Below are positions 47,710 through 54,343 of a stretch of 54,343 bases of DNA, piece by piece. The position numbers were made by a program, and so were the translations under genes. Numbering within the stretch: the first letter of the stretch is position 1; the number at the start of each line of letters is the position of its first letter. Source of the DNA: Pelagimonas sp. (GTDB taxonomy: Bacteria > Pseudomonadota > Alphaproteobacteria > Rhodobacterales > Rhodobacteraceae); contig JAOASD010000018.1 in NCBI GenBank assembly GCA_025210265.1, positions 1 to 54,343 on the forward strand, in the 5' to 3' direction. The notes under the pieces were generated by a model. It had not been told where the DNA came from. It made no database searches and worked only from the letters and a program-made list of their open reading frames with translations.

Positions 47710-47756
47710 CGGATCGGCTGTGCCGATCCGACCGGCGCGCCGCTGGCGCGGCGCGA
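47710..47756. terminator. Tandem stem-loops after luxI
   Basis: CGGATCGGC-tgt-GCCGATCCG (47710-47730) is a perfect 9-bp stem, followed by CGGCGCGCCG ... CGGCGCG. There is no clear T-run; GAGTATTTAGACC of the intergenic repeat follows. Termination efficiency is uncertain. Confidence 0.5.
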
Positions 47757-47760
47757 AGTT

Positions 47761-47787
47761 GAGTATTTAGACCAAGAAGAAGCTAGG
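47761..47787. repeat. Short intergenic repeat copy
   Basis: GAGTATTTAGACCAAGAAGA continued by AGCTAGG is the reverse complement form of the core CTTCTTGGTCAAAATAC at 440-463. It sits between luxI and the helicase. Confidence 0.45.
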
Positions 47788-47827
47788 GTGTCTGGTGGCT
47801 GGCCGCGCGCGGGGATAGGGTGCGGCC

Positions 47828-49369
47828 ATGACTGTACCCGCGCTTACTTTTTCCGACGATCAGGCCCAGGCTTTTGACCAGGTGGCAGAGATGCTGCGTG
47901 AGGCGGGGGTCGATCTGGAGGATGGGCTTTGCCTGCCACCCAAGGAGGGCCCCTCGCGGGTTTTGGGGCTGACGGGCAAGGCGGGCAGCGGCAAGACCCT
48001 GCTGTTGTCCGAATTGGTTAAGGCGCTGGAGGGCGCCGGGGTGGATATCGTGTCCGGCGATTACGAATCCAAGCGCGGGCGCGACACGCGCACCCTTGCG
48101 GTTCTGGCCCCCACCAACAAGGCGGCCAGCGTTTTGCGGATGCGCGGTGTGCCTGCCACCACGATTCACCGCATCATCTACACCCCGGTCTATGACCCGG
48201 AATATGAAAAGATCGCCGAGTGGCTGACTGGTGAAGGCGAACAGCCCGAGCTGGAAGAGCTGACCGAAGAGGCGCTGGCCCGCGCGCGTGCCAGCTATGA
48301 GTTGCACAAATCCATCCCGGCGGCTTTGGCGGCGGCGGGGCTGCGCGGCAGTGATTTTATCACCGGGTGGAAGCGTCGGGATGAGCCACTGGATATTGGC
48401 TTTGTCGACGAGGCCTCGATGCTGGATGACCGGCAATTCGAGGATCTGAAAGAGATTTTCCCCAATCTGGTGCTGTTTGGCGACCCGGCGCAGCTGGCTC
48501 CGGTGAACCAGTCCGGCCAGATGGTGTTTGACGGGCTCAAGCCCGAGCACAAGCTGGAACTGCACCGTATTCACCGGCAGACCGCCGACAATCCCATTCT
48601 GGATCTGGCCCATGCCTTGGCTGATCCCGATCTGACCTTTGATACCTTTGAGCGCATGGTTGAGCAGACCGCGCAGCGTGATGACCGTGTGGTGCTGGCG
48701 CAGCGGGTCGAGGTCGATCTGATGGCGCGCAGCCCGGTTCTGGTCTGGCGCAATGCCACGCGGATTCGGTTGTTAAACGCCTTTCGCATGGTGCATGGCG
48801 CGCCCGAAGACAGCCTGCTGCCCGGCGAACCTCTGATCTGCGACGGGATCGAACTGCCCCTGAAACACCGCAAGAAACGGCTGGATCTTGAGGCGCGCGG
48901 CCTGATCAAAGGCGCGCAGGTGATCTATCTGGGGCCGGGGCGCAAGCCGGGCTTTTCGCGGCTGCATGTCGTGGGTGCGCCAGAGCCGCAGGTTTCGGCC
49001 GCGTCGATCGTTAAGATCGAGAAACCCGACGAGGAAGAGCCCTTTATCCCCTATGCCGCGCGCATGGGGGCGACCTTCCTGCATGGGGCGGCGGTGACGA
49101 TTCACAAGGCGCAGGGCAGCCAGTGGGATGACGTGCAGGTCTTTGCGCCGGATCTGTTTGTGGCCGCGCGCATGGGGCGCAGCGAGGCGGGGCAACCGCT
49201 GTGGAAACGGCTGGCCTATGTGGCGATCACCCGCGCGCAATCGCGGCTGTATTGGGTGGTGCGCAACCGGTTGGCCAAGCCGCAGACCGGGCTGCGGATC
49301 GACGATCTGGGCGGCACCCCCGCACCGCTGGCGCTAGAGTCCGAAACCGATGGGCTGCCGGGTTTGTGA
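47828..49369 (+). CDS. RecD-like ATP-dependent DNA helicase
   Basis: A 513-residue superfamily 1B helicase. Walker A GLTGKAGSGKT (about 48-58), motif Ia LAPTNKAASVLR, a TTIHRIIYTPVYDPEYE segment, Walker B DIGFVDEASMLD, motif III LVLFGDPAQLAPV, motif IV/V in ELHRIHRQTADNP, and motif VI VAITRAQSRLYWVV with VTIHKAQGSQWDDV before it. It lacks the RecD N-terminal domain and no RecB or RecC is nearby, so it is a stand-alone RecD2/Dda-like helicase. The role in replication or repair is unknown. Confidence 0.85.
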   Translation: MTVPALTFSDDQAQAFDQVAEMLREAGVDLEDGLCLPPKEGPSRVLGLTGKAGSGKTLLLSELVKALEGAGVDIVSGDYESKRGRDTRTLAVLAPTNKAASVLRMRGVPATTIHRIIYTPVYDPEYEKIAEWLTGEGEQPELEELTEEALARARASYELHKSIPAALAAAGLRGSDFITGWKRRDEPLDIGFVDEASMLDDRQFEDLKEIFPNLVLFGDPAQLAPVNQSGQMVFDGLKPEHKLELHRIHRQTADNPILDLAHALADPDLTFDTFERMVEQTAQRDDRVVLAQRVEVDLMARSPVLVWRNATRIRLLNAFRMVHGAPEDSLLPGEPLICDGIELPLKHRKKRLDLEARGLIKGAQVIYLGPGRKPGFSRLHVVGAPEPQVSAASIVKIEKPDEEEPFIPYAARMGATFLHGAAVTIHKAQGSQWDDVQVFAPDLFVAARMGRSEAGQPLWKRLAYVAITRAQSRLYWVVRNRLAKPQTGLRIDDLGGTPAPLALESETDGLPGL

Positions 49370-49469
49370 CGCCACGGCCTTGCGGTGTTTTTGCTAAAAA
49401 CCTGTTGCCATTTCCGAACCTTCGCGGGCAGTCTGGCGCGACATATGCAGACGGCTAAGGGAGGGTCCA

Positions 49470-51104
49470 ATGCAGGGCATGATGATGAATATGCCGCTCT
49501 CGGTGATCGAGATCCTGCGCTTTGGTGCGCAGGCTTTTGCGGATGAGGGCATTGTTTCGGTGCGTTGCGAAGGGGACATCCACCGGGAAACCTATGCCGA
49601 GGCCTATGCACGATCGGGCCAGCTGGCCCATGCGCTGAAAGGGCTGGGGATCGGGATTGGCGATCGGGTCGCCACGCTGGCCTGGAACGGCTATCGCCAT
49701 TTCGAATTGTATTACGCCATCAGCGGCATGGGGGCGGTGTGTCACACGATCAACCCACGCCTGTCTGCCGAGCAGATGGTCTATATCATTCGCCACGCCG
49801 AAGACCGGGTGATCTGCACGGATCTGACCTTTGTGCCTGTTCTTGAATCTCTGGCGGCAGAGCTGCCACAGGATCTGAAAATCGTGGTCATGACCGACCG
49901 CGCGCATATGCCGGACAGTGCGCTGGATCTGTTGTGTTACGAGGATCTTCTGGCACCGCAGCCAACCGAATATGATTGGCCGACCCTGCCCGAAGACACG
50001 GCTGCGGGGCTGTGTTACACCTCTGGCACCACGGGCAACCCCAAGGGCGCACTGTATTCCCATCGCTCGACCGTTCTACATGCGCTGTTCCTGGCGGTTT
50101 CGGTGCCGCGCTCGGTCTATGAAGGCGCGCGCGTGCTGCCTGTTGTGCCTATGTTTCACGTCAATTCCTGGGGGCTGCCCTATGCGGGGCCGCTGACCGG
50201 GACATCGCTGATCATGCCGGGGCCGTCGCTGGATGGCGCATCGGTTTATGATCTGATGGAACAGGAAAAGGTGACGGCGTCCTGGGGCGTGCCCACGGTC
50301 TGGCTGGGCCTGCAGGGCGAAATCACGAAACGGGGGGCATTGCCCAAATCGCTGGATCAGCTGGTGATCGGCGGCAGCGCCGCGCCGCGCTCTATGATCG
50401 AGTTTTTCGAAGAAAAGGGCGTGGATGTCTGCCATGCCTGGGGCATGACGGAAATGAGCCCCATCGGGACGCAGTGCCAGTTGCCCAAACATATGCAGTC
50501 CTTGCCGCGCAAAGAACAGATCGACGCCAAGACCCTTCAGGGGCGGCGGATGTTCGGGGTGGATCTGAAAATCTGTGACGAGGATGGCACCCGCCTGCCG
50601 CAGGATGGCACGGCAGTGGGGGAATTGTTCGTACGCGGCAATGCCGTTGTGTCGGGCTATTTCAACAATGAAGAGGCCAGCCAGGCCGCGCTGGATGCCG
50701 AAGGTTGGTTTGGCACCGGGGATGTGGCCTGCATCACACCGGACGGGTTTTTGTCGATTCAGGACCGGTCCAAGGATCTGATCAAATCTGGCGGAGAATG
50801 GATTTCCTCGATTGATCTGGAAAACCTGGCCATGGCGCATCCCAAAGTGGCCAATTGCGCGGTGATCGCCATCCCGCACCCCAAATGGGACGAACGCCCG
50901 ATTATTGTGGTGGTGCCGCAGGATGCGGGGGATCCGCCGCAGCTGGATGAAATCCACGCTTTGATGGACGGTCACATGGCGAAATGGCAGTTCCCGGATG
51001 CACTGGAACTGGTGGATGCCCTGCCGATGACGGCCACTGGGAAAGTGTCGAAACTGACTCTGCGTCGTCAGTTTGACGGCTATGTGCTGCCTGATGCTGG
51101 TTGA
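49470..51104 (+). CDS. Acyl-CoA ligase (AMP-binding family)
   Basis: The protein has 544 residues. GGGAGG lies before ATG 49470. AMP-binding motif YTSGTTGNPKGALYSHRS (about 188-205), VPMFHVNSWGLPY, the acyl-pocket region WGMTEMSPIGT, the hinge GWFGTGDVACITPDGFLSIQDRSKD, and the catalytic lysine in MTATGKVSKLTLR near the C-terminus. It resembles medium/long-chain fatty-acyl and DmdB/AlkK-type ligases that make acyl-CoAs from free acids. It is the first gene of a five-gene operon; the substrate is probably a hydroxy or medium-chain acid given the kinase downstream, which is inference. Confidence 0.88.
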   Translation: MQGMMMNMPLSVIEILRFGAQAFADEGIVSVRCEGDIHRETYAEAYARSGQLAHALKGLGIGIGDRVATLAWNGYRHFELYYAISGMGAVCHTINPRLSAEQMVYIIRHAEDRVICTDLTFVPVLESLAAELPQDLKIVVMTDRAHMPDSALDLLCYEDLLAPQPTEYDWPTLPEDTAAGLCYTSGTTGNPKGALYSHRSTVLHALFLAVSVPRSVYEGARVLPVVPMFHVNSWGLPYAGPLTGTSLIMPGPSLDGASVYDLMEQEKVTASWGVPTVWLGLQGEITKRGALPKSLDQLVIGGSAAPRSMIEFFEEKGVDVCHAWGMTEMSPIGTQCQLPKHMQSLPRKEQIDAKTLQGRRMFGVDLKICDEDGTRLPQDGTAVGELFVRGNAVVSGYFNNEEASQAALDAEGWFGTGDVACITPDGFLSIQDRSKDLIKSGGEWISSIDLENLAMAHPKVANCAVIAIPHPKWDERPIIVVVPQDAGDPPQLDEIHALMDGHMAKWQFPDALELVDALPMTATGKVSKLTLRRQFDGYVLPDAG

Positions 51105-51537
51105 TGATTTGCGGGGCCTGGCCCCTGTCACGTCGGACTGGGTGGTGATGGATGCGGCGCGGGTGCAGGCTTTTGCCGATGCGACCGAAGACTGGCAGTT
51201 CATCCATCTGGATGCCGAGCGCGCCGCCGCCGAAAGCCCCTATGGCGGGACCATCGCCCATGGGTTTCTGACATTGTCCATGTTGACGGCTTTGTCGCGC
51301 GGTGTGCTCAGCGATCTGCCGGGCATGACAGCCAGCGTGAATTATGGTTTTGACCGTATCCGCTTTGTCAGCCCGGTGCGGGTGGGGCGGCGCATTCGCG
51401 GTGTCTTTACCGTGGCGGCGGTGGATGAACTGGACGCGGCGCTGGATGTCCACTGGGATGTTGAGGTCGAAATCGAGGGCGAGGAAAAACCCGCCCTGGT
51501 CGCCAATTGGATCACCCGTATTTTTCTGGAGGACTAG
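51094..51537 (+). CDS. MaoC-like (R)-specific enoyl-CoA hydratase
   Basis: The protein has 147 residues from ATG 51094, overlapping the ligase stop by 11 nt. The hotdog fold has the hydratase-2 motif FADATEDWQFIHLDAERAAAES followed by GGTIAHGFLTLSML, with catalytic Asp and His in DWQFIH. It would hydrate trans-2-enoyl-CoA to (R)-3-hydroxyacyl-CoA. The tail ends AANWITRIFLED-like and abuts the next start. Translation appears coupled to the ligase. Confidence 0.82.
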   Translation: MLVDDLRGLAPVTSDWVVMDAARVQAFADATEDWQFIHLDAERAAAESPYGGTIAHGFLTLSMLTALSRGVLSDLPGMTASVNYGFDRIRFVSPVRVGRRIRGVFTVAAVDELDAALDVHWDVEVEIEGEEKPALVANWITRIFLED

Positions 51538-52764
51538 ATGGATCTTGGCATAAGCGCGCGCGTCAAACCGCTGATTGATCAAGTGCGGCAGATGGTCGAA
51601 AACGACATCGCGCCGCTGGATGCCGAGTATCACGCTGAGGTTGGCAAACATCCCGATGGCCGGTTCCACCACACTGCGCGCCAGCTGGAAATCCTGAACG
51701 GGCTCAAAGATTTGGCCCGGTCGCGGGGGCTGTGGAATTTCTGGCTGACGGGCAGCGAACAGGGCTATGGCCTGTCGACCGTGGAATATGCCTATCTGGC
51801 CGAGGAAATGGGCAAGGTTCCGCTTGCTGCCGAGGTGTTCAACTGCAACGCGCCAGATACCGGCAATATGGAGGTGTTGGAGCGTTACGGCGAAGACTGG
51901 ATGAAAGATCGCTGGCTGAAGCCTCTGCTCGATGGGCAGATCCGTTCGGCCTATGTGATGACCGAACCGGATGTGGCGTCGTCGGACGCAGCGCAGCTGG
52001 CCTTTGAGGCGCGGCGCGACGGTGATGACTTTGTCCTGAATGGTGAAAAATGGTGGATCAGCGGGGCCGGGGATCCGCGCTGTGCGCTTTATATTCTGAT
52101 GGCCTGCACCGATCCCGAGGCGCCCAAGCACAGCCGCCACACCATGTTTGTGCTGGACCCGGACATGCCGGGGATCGATGTGCTGCGCCCTATGCAGGTC
52201 TTTGGCCATGATGATGCGCCGCATGGCCATATGCATATTCGCTTTACTGATGTGCGCGTGCCCGCCAGCCATGTGGTGCTGGGCGAGGGCAGGGGGTTTG
52301 AGGTCGCGCAGGGGCGGTTGGGCCCCGGTCGCATCCATCACTGTATGCGTGCGATTGGACAGGCGGAAAAGGCGCTGGAGCTGATGTGCCAGCGCGGGCT
52401 GGAGCGCGAGGCCTTTGGCAAACCCATCGCCGAGCTGGGTGCCAATTACGACATCATCGCCAATGCGCGGATGGAGATCGAGATGGCCCGGCTTTTGTGT
52501 CTGAAAGCCGCCTGGATGATGGACACAGCCGGGGTGCGCGCGGCCCAACCCTGGATCTCCAAGATCAAGGTCATCGCGCCTTTGATGGCGGGCAAGGTGC
52601 TGGACGAGGCGATGCAGCTGCACGGTGCCAAAGGCATCAGCCAGGACATGACTCTGGCCCATATGTGGACCCATATCCGCACGCTGCGTTTTGCCGATGG
52701 CCCTGACGCGGTGCATCGCAGGCAAGTGGCACGGGCAGAGCTGCGCAAGCACCGCCCCGCCTGA
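51538..52764 (+). CDS. Acyl-CoA dehydrogenase of ACAD10/11 type
   Basis: The protein has 408 residues. ATG directly follows the MaoC stop; GGAGG is 5-6 nt upstream. FAD/substrate region: AYVMTEPDVASSDAAQL and WISGAGDPRCALYILM. C-terminal region: RLGPGRIHHCMRAIGQAEKA, QLHGAKGISQDMTLAHMWTH, and LRFADGPDAVHRRQVARAEL. In MCAD-type enzymes the catalytic glutamate lies in an EGT motif; here that place reads ADGPD, as in the ACAD10/ACAD11 family, which acts on phosphorylated 4-hydroxyacyl-CoA. The neighbouring APH kinase supports that reading. Confidence 0.85.
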   Translation: MDLGISARVKPLIDQVRQMVENDIAPLDAEYHAEVGKHPDGRFHHTARQLEILNGLKDLARSRGLWNFWLTGSEQGYGLSTVEYAYLAEEMGKVPLAAEVFNCNAPDTGNMEVLERYGEDWMKDRWLKPLLDGQIRSAYVMTEPDVASSDAAQLAFEARRDGDDFVLNGEKWWISGAGDPRCALYILMACTDPEAPKHSRHTMFVLDPDMPGIDVLRPMQVFGHDDAPHGHMHIRFTDVRVPASHVVLGEGRGFEVAQGRLGPGRIHHCMRAIGQAEKALELMCQRGLEREAFGKPIAELGANYDIIANARMEIEMARLLCLKAAWMMDTAGVRAAQPWISKIKVIAPLMAGKVLDEAMQLHGAKGISQDMTLAHMWTHIRTLRFADGPDAVHRRQVARAELRKHRPA

Positions 52765-52779
52765 GGCTGCGGTTTTTAG

Positions 52780-52807
52780 GGGTATTTATAAAGCAGAGAA
52801 ACAGGGG
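52780..52807. repeat. Short intergenic repeat copy next to a ribosome site
   Basis: GGTATTTATAAAGCAGAGAA followed by ACAGGGG is another copy of the repeat core, inside the operon. Its AGGGG end lies 7 nt before the kinase ATG and seems to serve as the ribosome site. Confidence 0.45.
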
Positions 52808-52814
52808 CGGCGCG

Positions 52815-53828
52815 ATGGATCTGGACCGTTTGAGCACTTGGATGGCGGCGCATGTGCCGGGCTTTGACGGCCCGGTCTCTGCCCAGAAATTTGATGTGGG
52901 ACAGTCCAACCCGACCTATCTGCTGACTGCGGGTTCTGGGCGCTATGTGTTGCGGCGCAAACCGGATGGGGAATTGTTGAAATCCGCCCATGCGGTGGAT
53001 CGGGAATACCGCGTGATGGGGGCTTTGGCGGATAGCGATGTGCCCGTGCCGCGCATGTTGGCGCTGTGCGAGGATCCGCAGGTTTTGGGCACAATGTTCT
53101 ATGTGATGGAATATGTTGATGGGCGTGGCGTTGTCGATCCTTCGATGCCAGATGCACCCCCGGAACAGCGCGCGGCGATCATGGAGGAAATGGCGCGGGT
53201 TCTGGCCGCGATCCACCGGGTCGATCTGGCCGCGACAGGTCTGCAGGATTTTGGCCCCGAGGGCAGCTATTTCGCCCGCCAACTGGCCCGCTGGACGAAA
53301 CAATACCGCGCCACACAAACACAGGATCTGCCGGATATGGAGGCGCTGATCGACTGGCTGGCCGCGCATCTGCCTCAGGATGACGGGCGGCGCTGTCTGG
53401 TGCATGGGGATTACCGCATCGACAACCTGCTGTTTGATCCGAACGGGCCGCGTTGTCTTGCGGTGCTGGATTGGGAGCTTTCGACCACGGGCCACCCCTT
53501 TGCCGATCTGGCTGGGGTGATTATGCAATGGCAGCTCCCCACGGGCAGCGAGGGGCGTGGTCTGGCCGGGGTGGATCGCGCGGCGGCGGGCCTGCCCAGC
53601 GATGCGGATTTCATCGCGCGCTATTGCCATCACGCGGGCATCGCCCCGCCACAGGGTTTCGGATTTTACGTCGCCTTTGCCTTTTTCCGCATGGCGGCGA
53701 TCCTGCAAGGCGTCGGCAAGCGCGCCCTTGACGGCAATGCGGCCAACCCCGAAAAAGGTCTGAAATTGGGGGCTTATGTGCCCCGCTTTGCCGAATTGGG
53801 GTTGGAGGCCCGCTATGCCCATGGATGA
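52815..53828 (+). CDS. APH-family kinase (ACAD10/11 kinase-domain homologue)
   Basis: The protein has 337 residues. Aminoglycoside-phosphotransferase fold: glycine loop FDVGQSNPTYLL, lysine in YVLRRKP, catalytic HGDYRIDNLLFD (Asp base), and metal-binding DWELSTTGHPFADLA. Such kinases stand beside ACAD10/11-type dehydrogenases; in mammals the two are one protein, and in Pseudomonas LvaA phosphorylates 4-hydroxyvaleryl-CoA. It is therefore predicted to phosphorylate the hydroxyl of a hydroxyacyl-CoA rather than an antibiotic. It is 50 nt after the dehydrogenase and overlaps the thioesterase. Confidence 0.85.
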   Translation: MDLDRLSTWMAAHVPGFDGPVSAQKFDVGQSNPTYLLTAGSGRYVLRRKPDGELLKSAHAVDREYRVMGALADSDVPVPRMLALCEDPQVLGTMFYVMEYVDGRGVVDPSMPDAPPEQRAAIMEEMARVLAAIHRVDLAATGLQDFGPEGSYFARQLARWTKQYRATQTQDLPDMEALIDWLAAHLPQDDGRRCLVHGDYRIDNLLFDPNGPRCLAVLDWELSTTGHPFADLAGVIMQWQLPTGSEGRGLAGVDRAAAGLPSDADFIARYCHHAGIAPPQGFGFYVAFAFFRMAAILQGVGKRALDGNAANPEKGLKLGAYVPRFAELGLEARYAHG

Positions 53829-54222
53829 AACCCTGCGCGAAGACCCGTATTCCTGGTCCGCCCATATCGGGATGCAGATGCTGGATTGGGGGCCGGGATA
53901 TGCCAAATTCCAGCTGCCTCTGGCCGATTTCATCATGAACCGCCACGGCGCGCCCCATGGTGGGGCCCATGCCTCGTTGCTGGACACGGTGATGGGCTAT
54001 GCGGGCTGCTATACCGGTGATCCGGCGCAGCGCCAGATGTGCCTGACCCTGAACCTGAACGTGCAATATTTGTCGCGCCCCAAAGGAGAGGTGTTCATCG
54101 CCGAAGGCCACAAGACCGGCGGCGGCAAATCCACCTTTTTCGCCGAAGGCATGATCCTTGATGAAACAGGCGAGCTGATCGCCAAAGGCACCGGCACGTT
54201 CCGCTATCGCAAGGGCGGATAA
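53815..54222 (+). CDS. PaaI-like hotdog thioesterase
   Basis: The protein has 135 residues from ATG 53815 (GGAGG 6 nt before), overlapping the kinase by 14 nt. The hotdog fold has HGAPHGGAHASLLDTVMGYA, the PaaI-type motif with catalytic Asp/Asn, and NLNVQYLSRPKGEVFIAEGH. It would hydrolyse acyl-CoA to free CoA, perhaps clearing stalled intermediates of the operon. It is the last gene seen; the intergenic repeat follows. Confidence 0.82.
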   Translation: MPMDETLREDPYSWSAHIGMQMLDWGPGYAKFQLPLADFIMNRHGAPHGGAHASLLDTVMGYAGCYTGDPAQRQMCLTLNLNVQYLSRPKGEVFIAEGHKTGGGKSTFFAEGMILDETGELIAKGTGTFRYRKGG

Positions 54223-54231
54223 GCGCGCCGC

Positions 54232-54262
54232 GCCCCTGTTTCTTCTTGGTGCAAATACTCCC
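54232..54262. repeat. Short intergenic repeat copy at window end
   Basis: CCCCTGTTTCTTCTTGGTGC continued by AAATACTCCC is nearly the same as 436-465. GC-rich inverted repeats (GCGCCGCAGGCGC; GGCCCGCAGCCCGGGCC) follow. No gene is seen in the last 120 bases. Confidence 0.55.
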
Positions 54263-54343
54263 CCGCGCCGCAGGCGCGTCGGCCCGCAGCCCGGGCCGGC
54301 GCACGGCATCAGGTCTGTCGCCAGCTCAGGCCGGGTGCGGAAA

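Noticed and set aside
50902-52752. A 616-codon open frame antisense to the ligase, MaoC and dehydrogenase genes
   Set aside because: It spans three well-supported coupled genes; its product is rich in His, Arg and Gln as expected for a complementary frame.
52815-53828. Aminoglycoside resistance phosphotransferase
   Set aside because: The fold and HGDYRxxN motif are shared, but the operon context and the ACAD10/11-type partner point to acyl-CoA metabolism.

Overview
The window is a GC-rich stretch of an alphaproteobacterial chromosome, most likely from the Roseobacter branch of Rhodobacteraceae. The evidence is the co-location of ethylmalonyl-CoA pathway genes (crotonyl-CoA carboxylase/reductase, ethylmalonyl-CoA mutase, mesaconyl-CoA hydratase, malyl-CoA thioesterase) with a TCA-cycle block, a taurine uptake and transamination module, a LuxR/LuxI pair and an H-NS/HvrA-like protein. 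From memory, the ccr/ecm/lpd/suc/mdh/mcl2/mch/sdh grouping resembles Rhodobacter sphaeroides; this was not checked by search.

Layout. 1-6.1 kb: three tandem genes for RTX-type secreted proteins that share almost the same C-terminal calcium-binding repeat region. The middle gene is broken by one in-frame TAG. 6.2-12.0 kb: a GNAT acetyltransferase and taurine:pyruvate aminotransferase on the minus strand, divergent from tauABC, with a TauR-like direct repeat between them. 12.1-17.2 kb: zinc-ribbon protein, ftsE-ftsX-plsC-flavoprotein cluster, and two small secreted proteins. 17.3-28.2 kb, minus strand: mdh, then sucC - secreted hypothetical - sucD - short secreted ORF - sucA - sucB - MAPEG protein - lpd. 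28.7-36.0 kb: a small secreted protein, then mcl2 - NnrU-like - DUF1737 - mch, then sdhCDAB. 36.2-40.0 kb: a 40-residue ORF missed by length cut-offs, a small membrane protein, ornithine decarboxylase with a probable speF-type leader, a DUF1989 protein, deoD and an H-NS-like protein beside an AT-rich patch. 40.4-45.7 kb: ecm, a PlsB-like acyltransferase and ccr. 45.8-47.7 kb: a small ORF overlapping luxR, then luxR and luxI. 47.8-54.2 kb: a RecD-like helicase and a five-gene operon of acyl-CoA ligase, MaoC hydratase, ACAD10/11-type acyl-CoA dehydrogenase, APH-type kinase and hotdog thioesterase.

How it fits together. The suc/lpd, mdh and sdh genes supply most of the oxidative TCA arc. ccr, ecm, mch and mcl2 supply part of the ethylmalonyl-CoA route for acetyl-CoA assimilation, which feeds malate and succinyl-CoA into that cycle. 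The sucC and sdhC promoter regions carry the same unusual operator: two GTGATCAC palindromes exactly 21 bp apart. The ccr and mcl2 upstream regions share a TTCTGC-rich motif.

The most promising candidate for a little-described system is the final operon. Its kinase plus ADGPD-type dehydrogenase looks like a split version of the mammalian ACAD10/11 fusion and of the levulinate LvaA/LvaC pair. This suggests catabolism of 4-hydroxy (or other hydroxy) acyl-CoAs through a phosphorylated intermediate. No rRNA, tRNA, CRISPR array, prophage or transposase was recognised.
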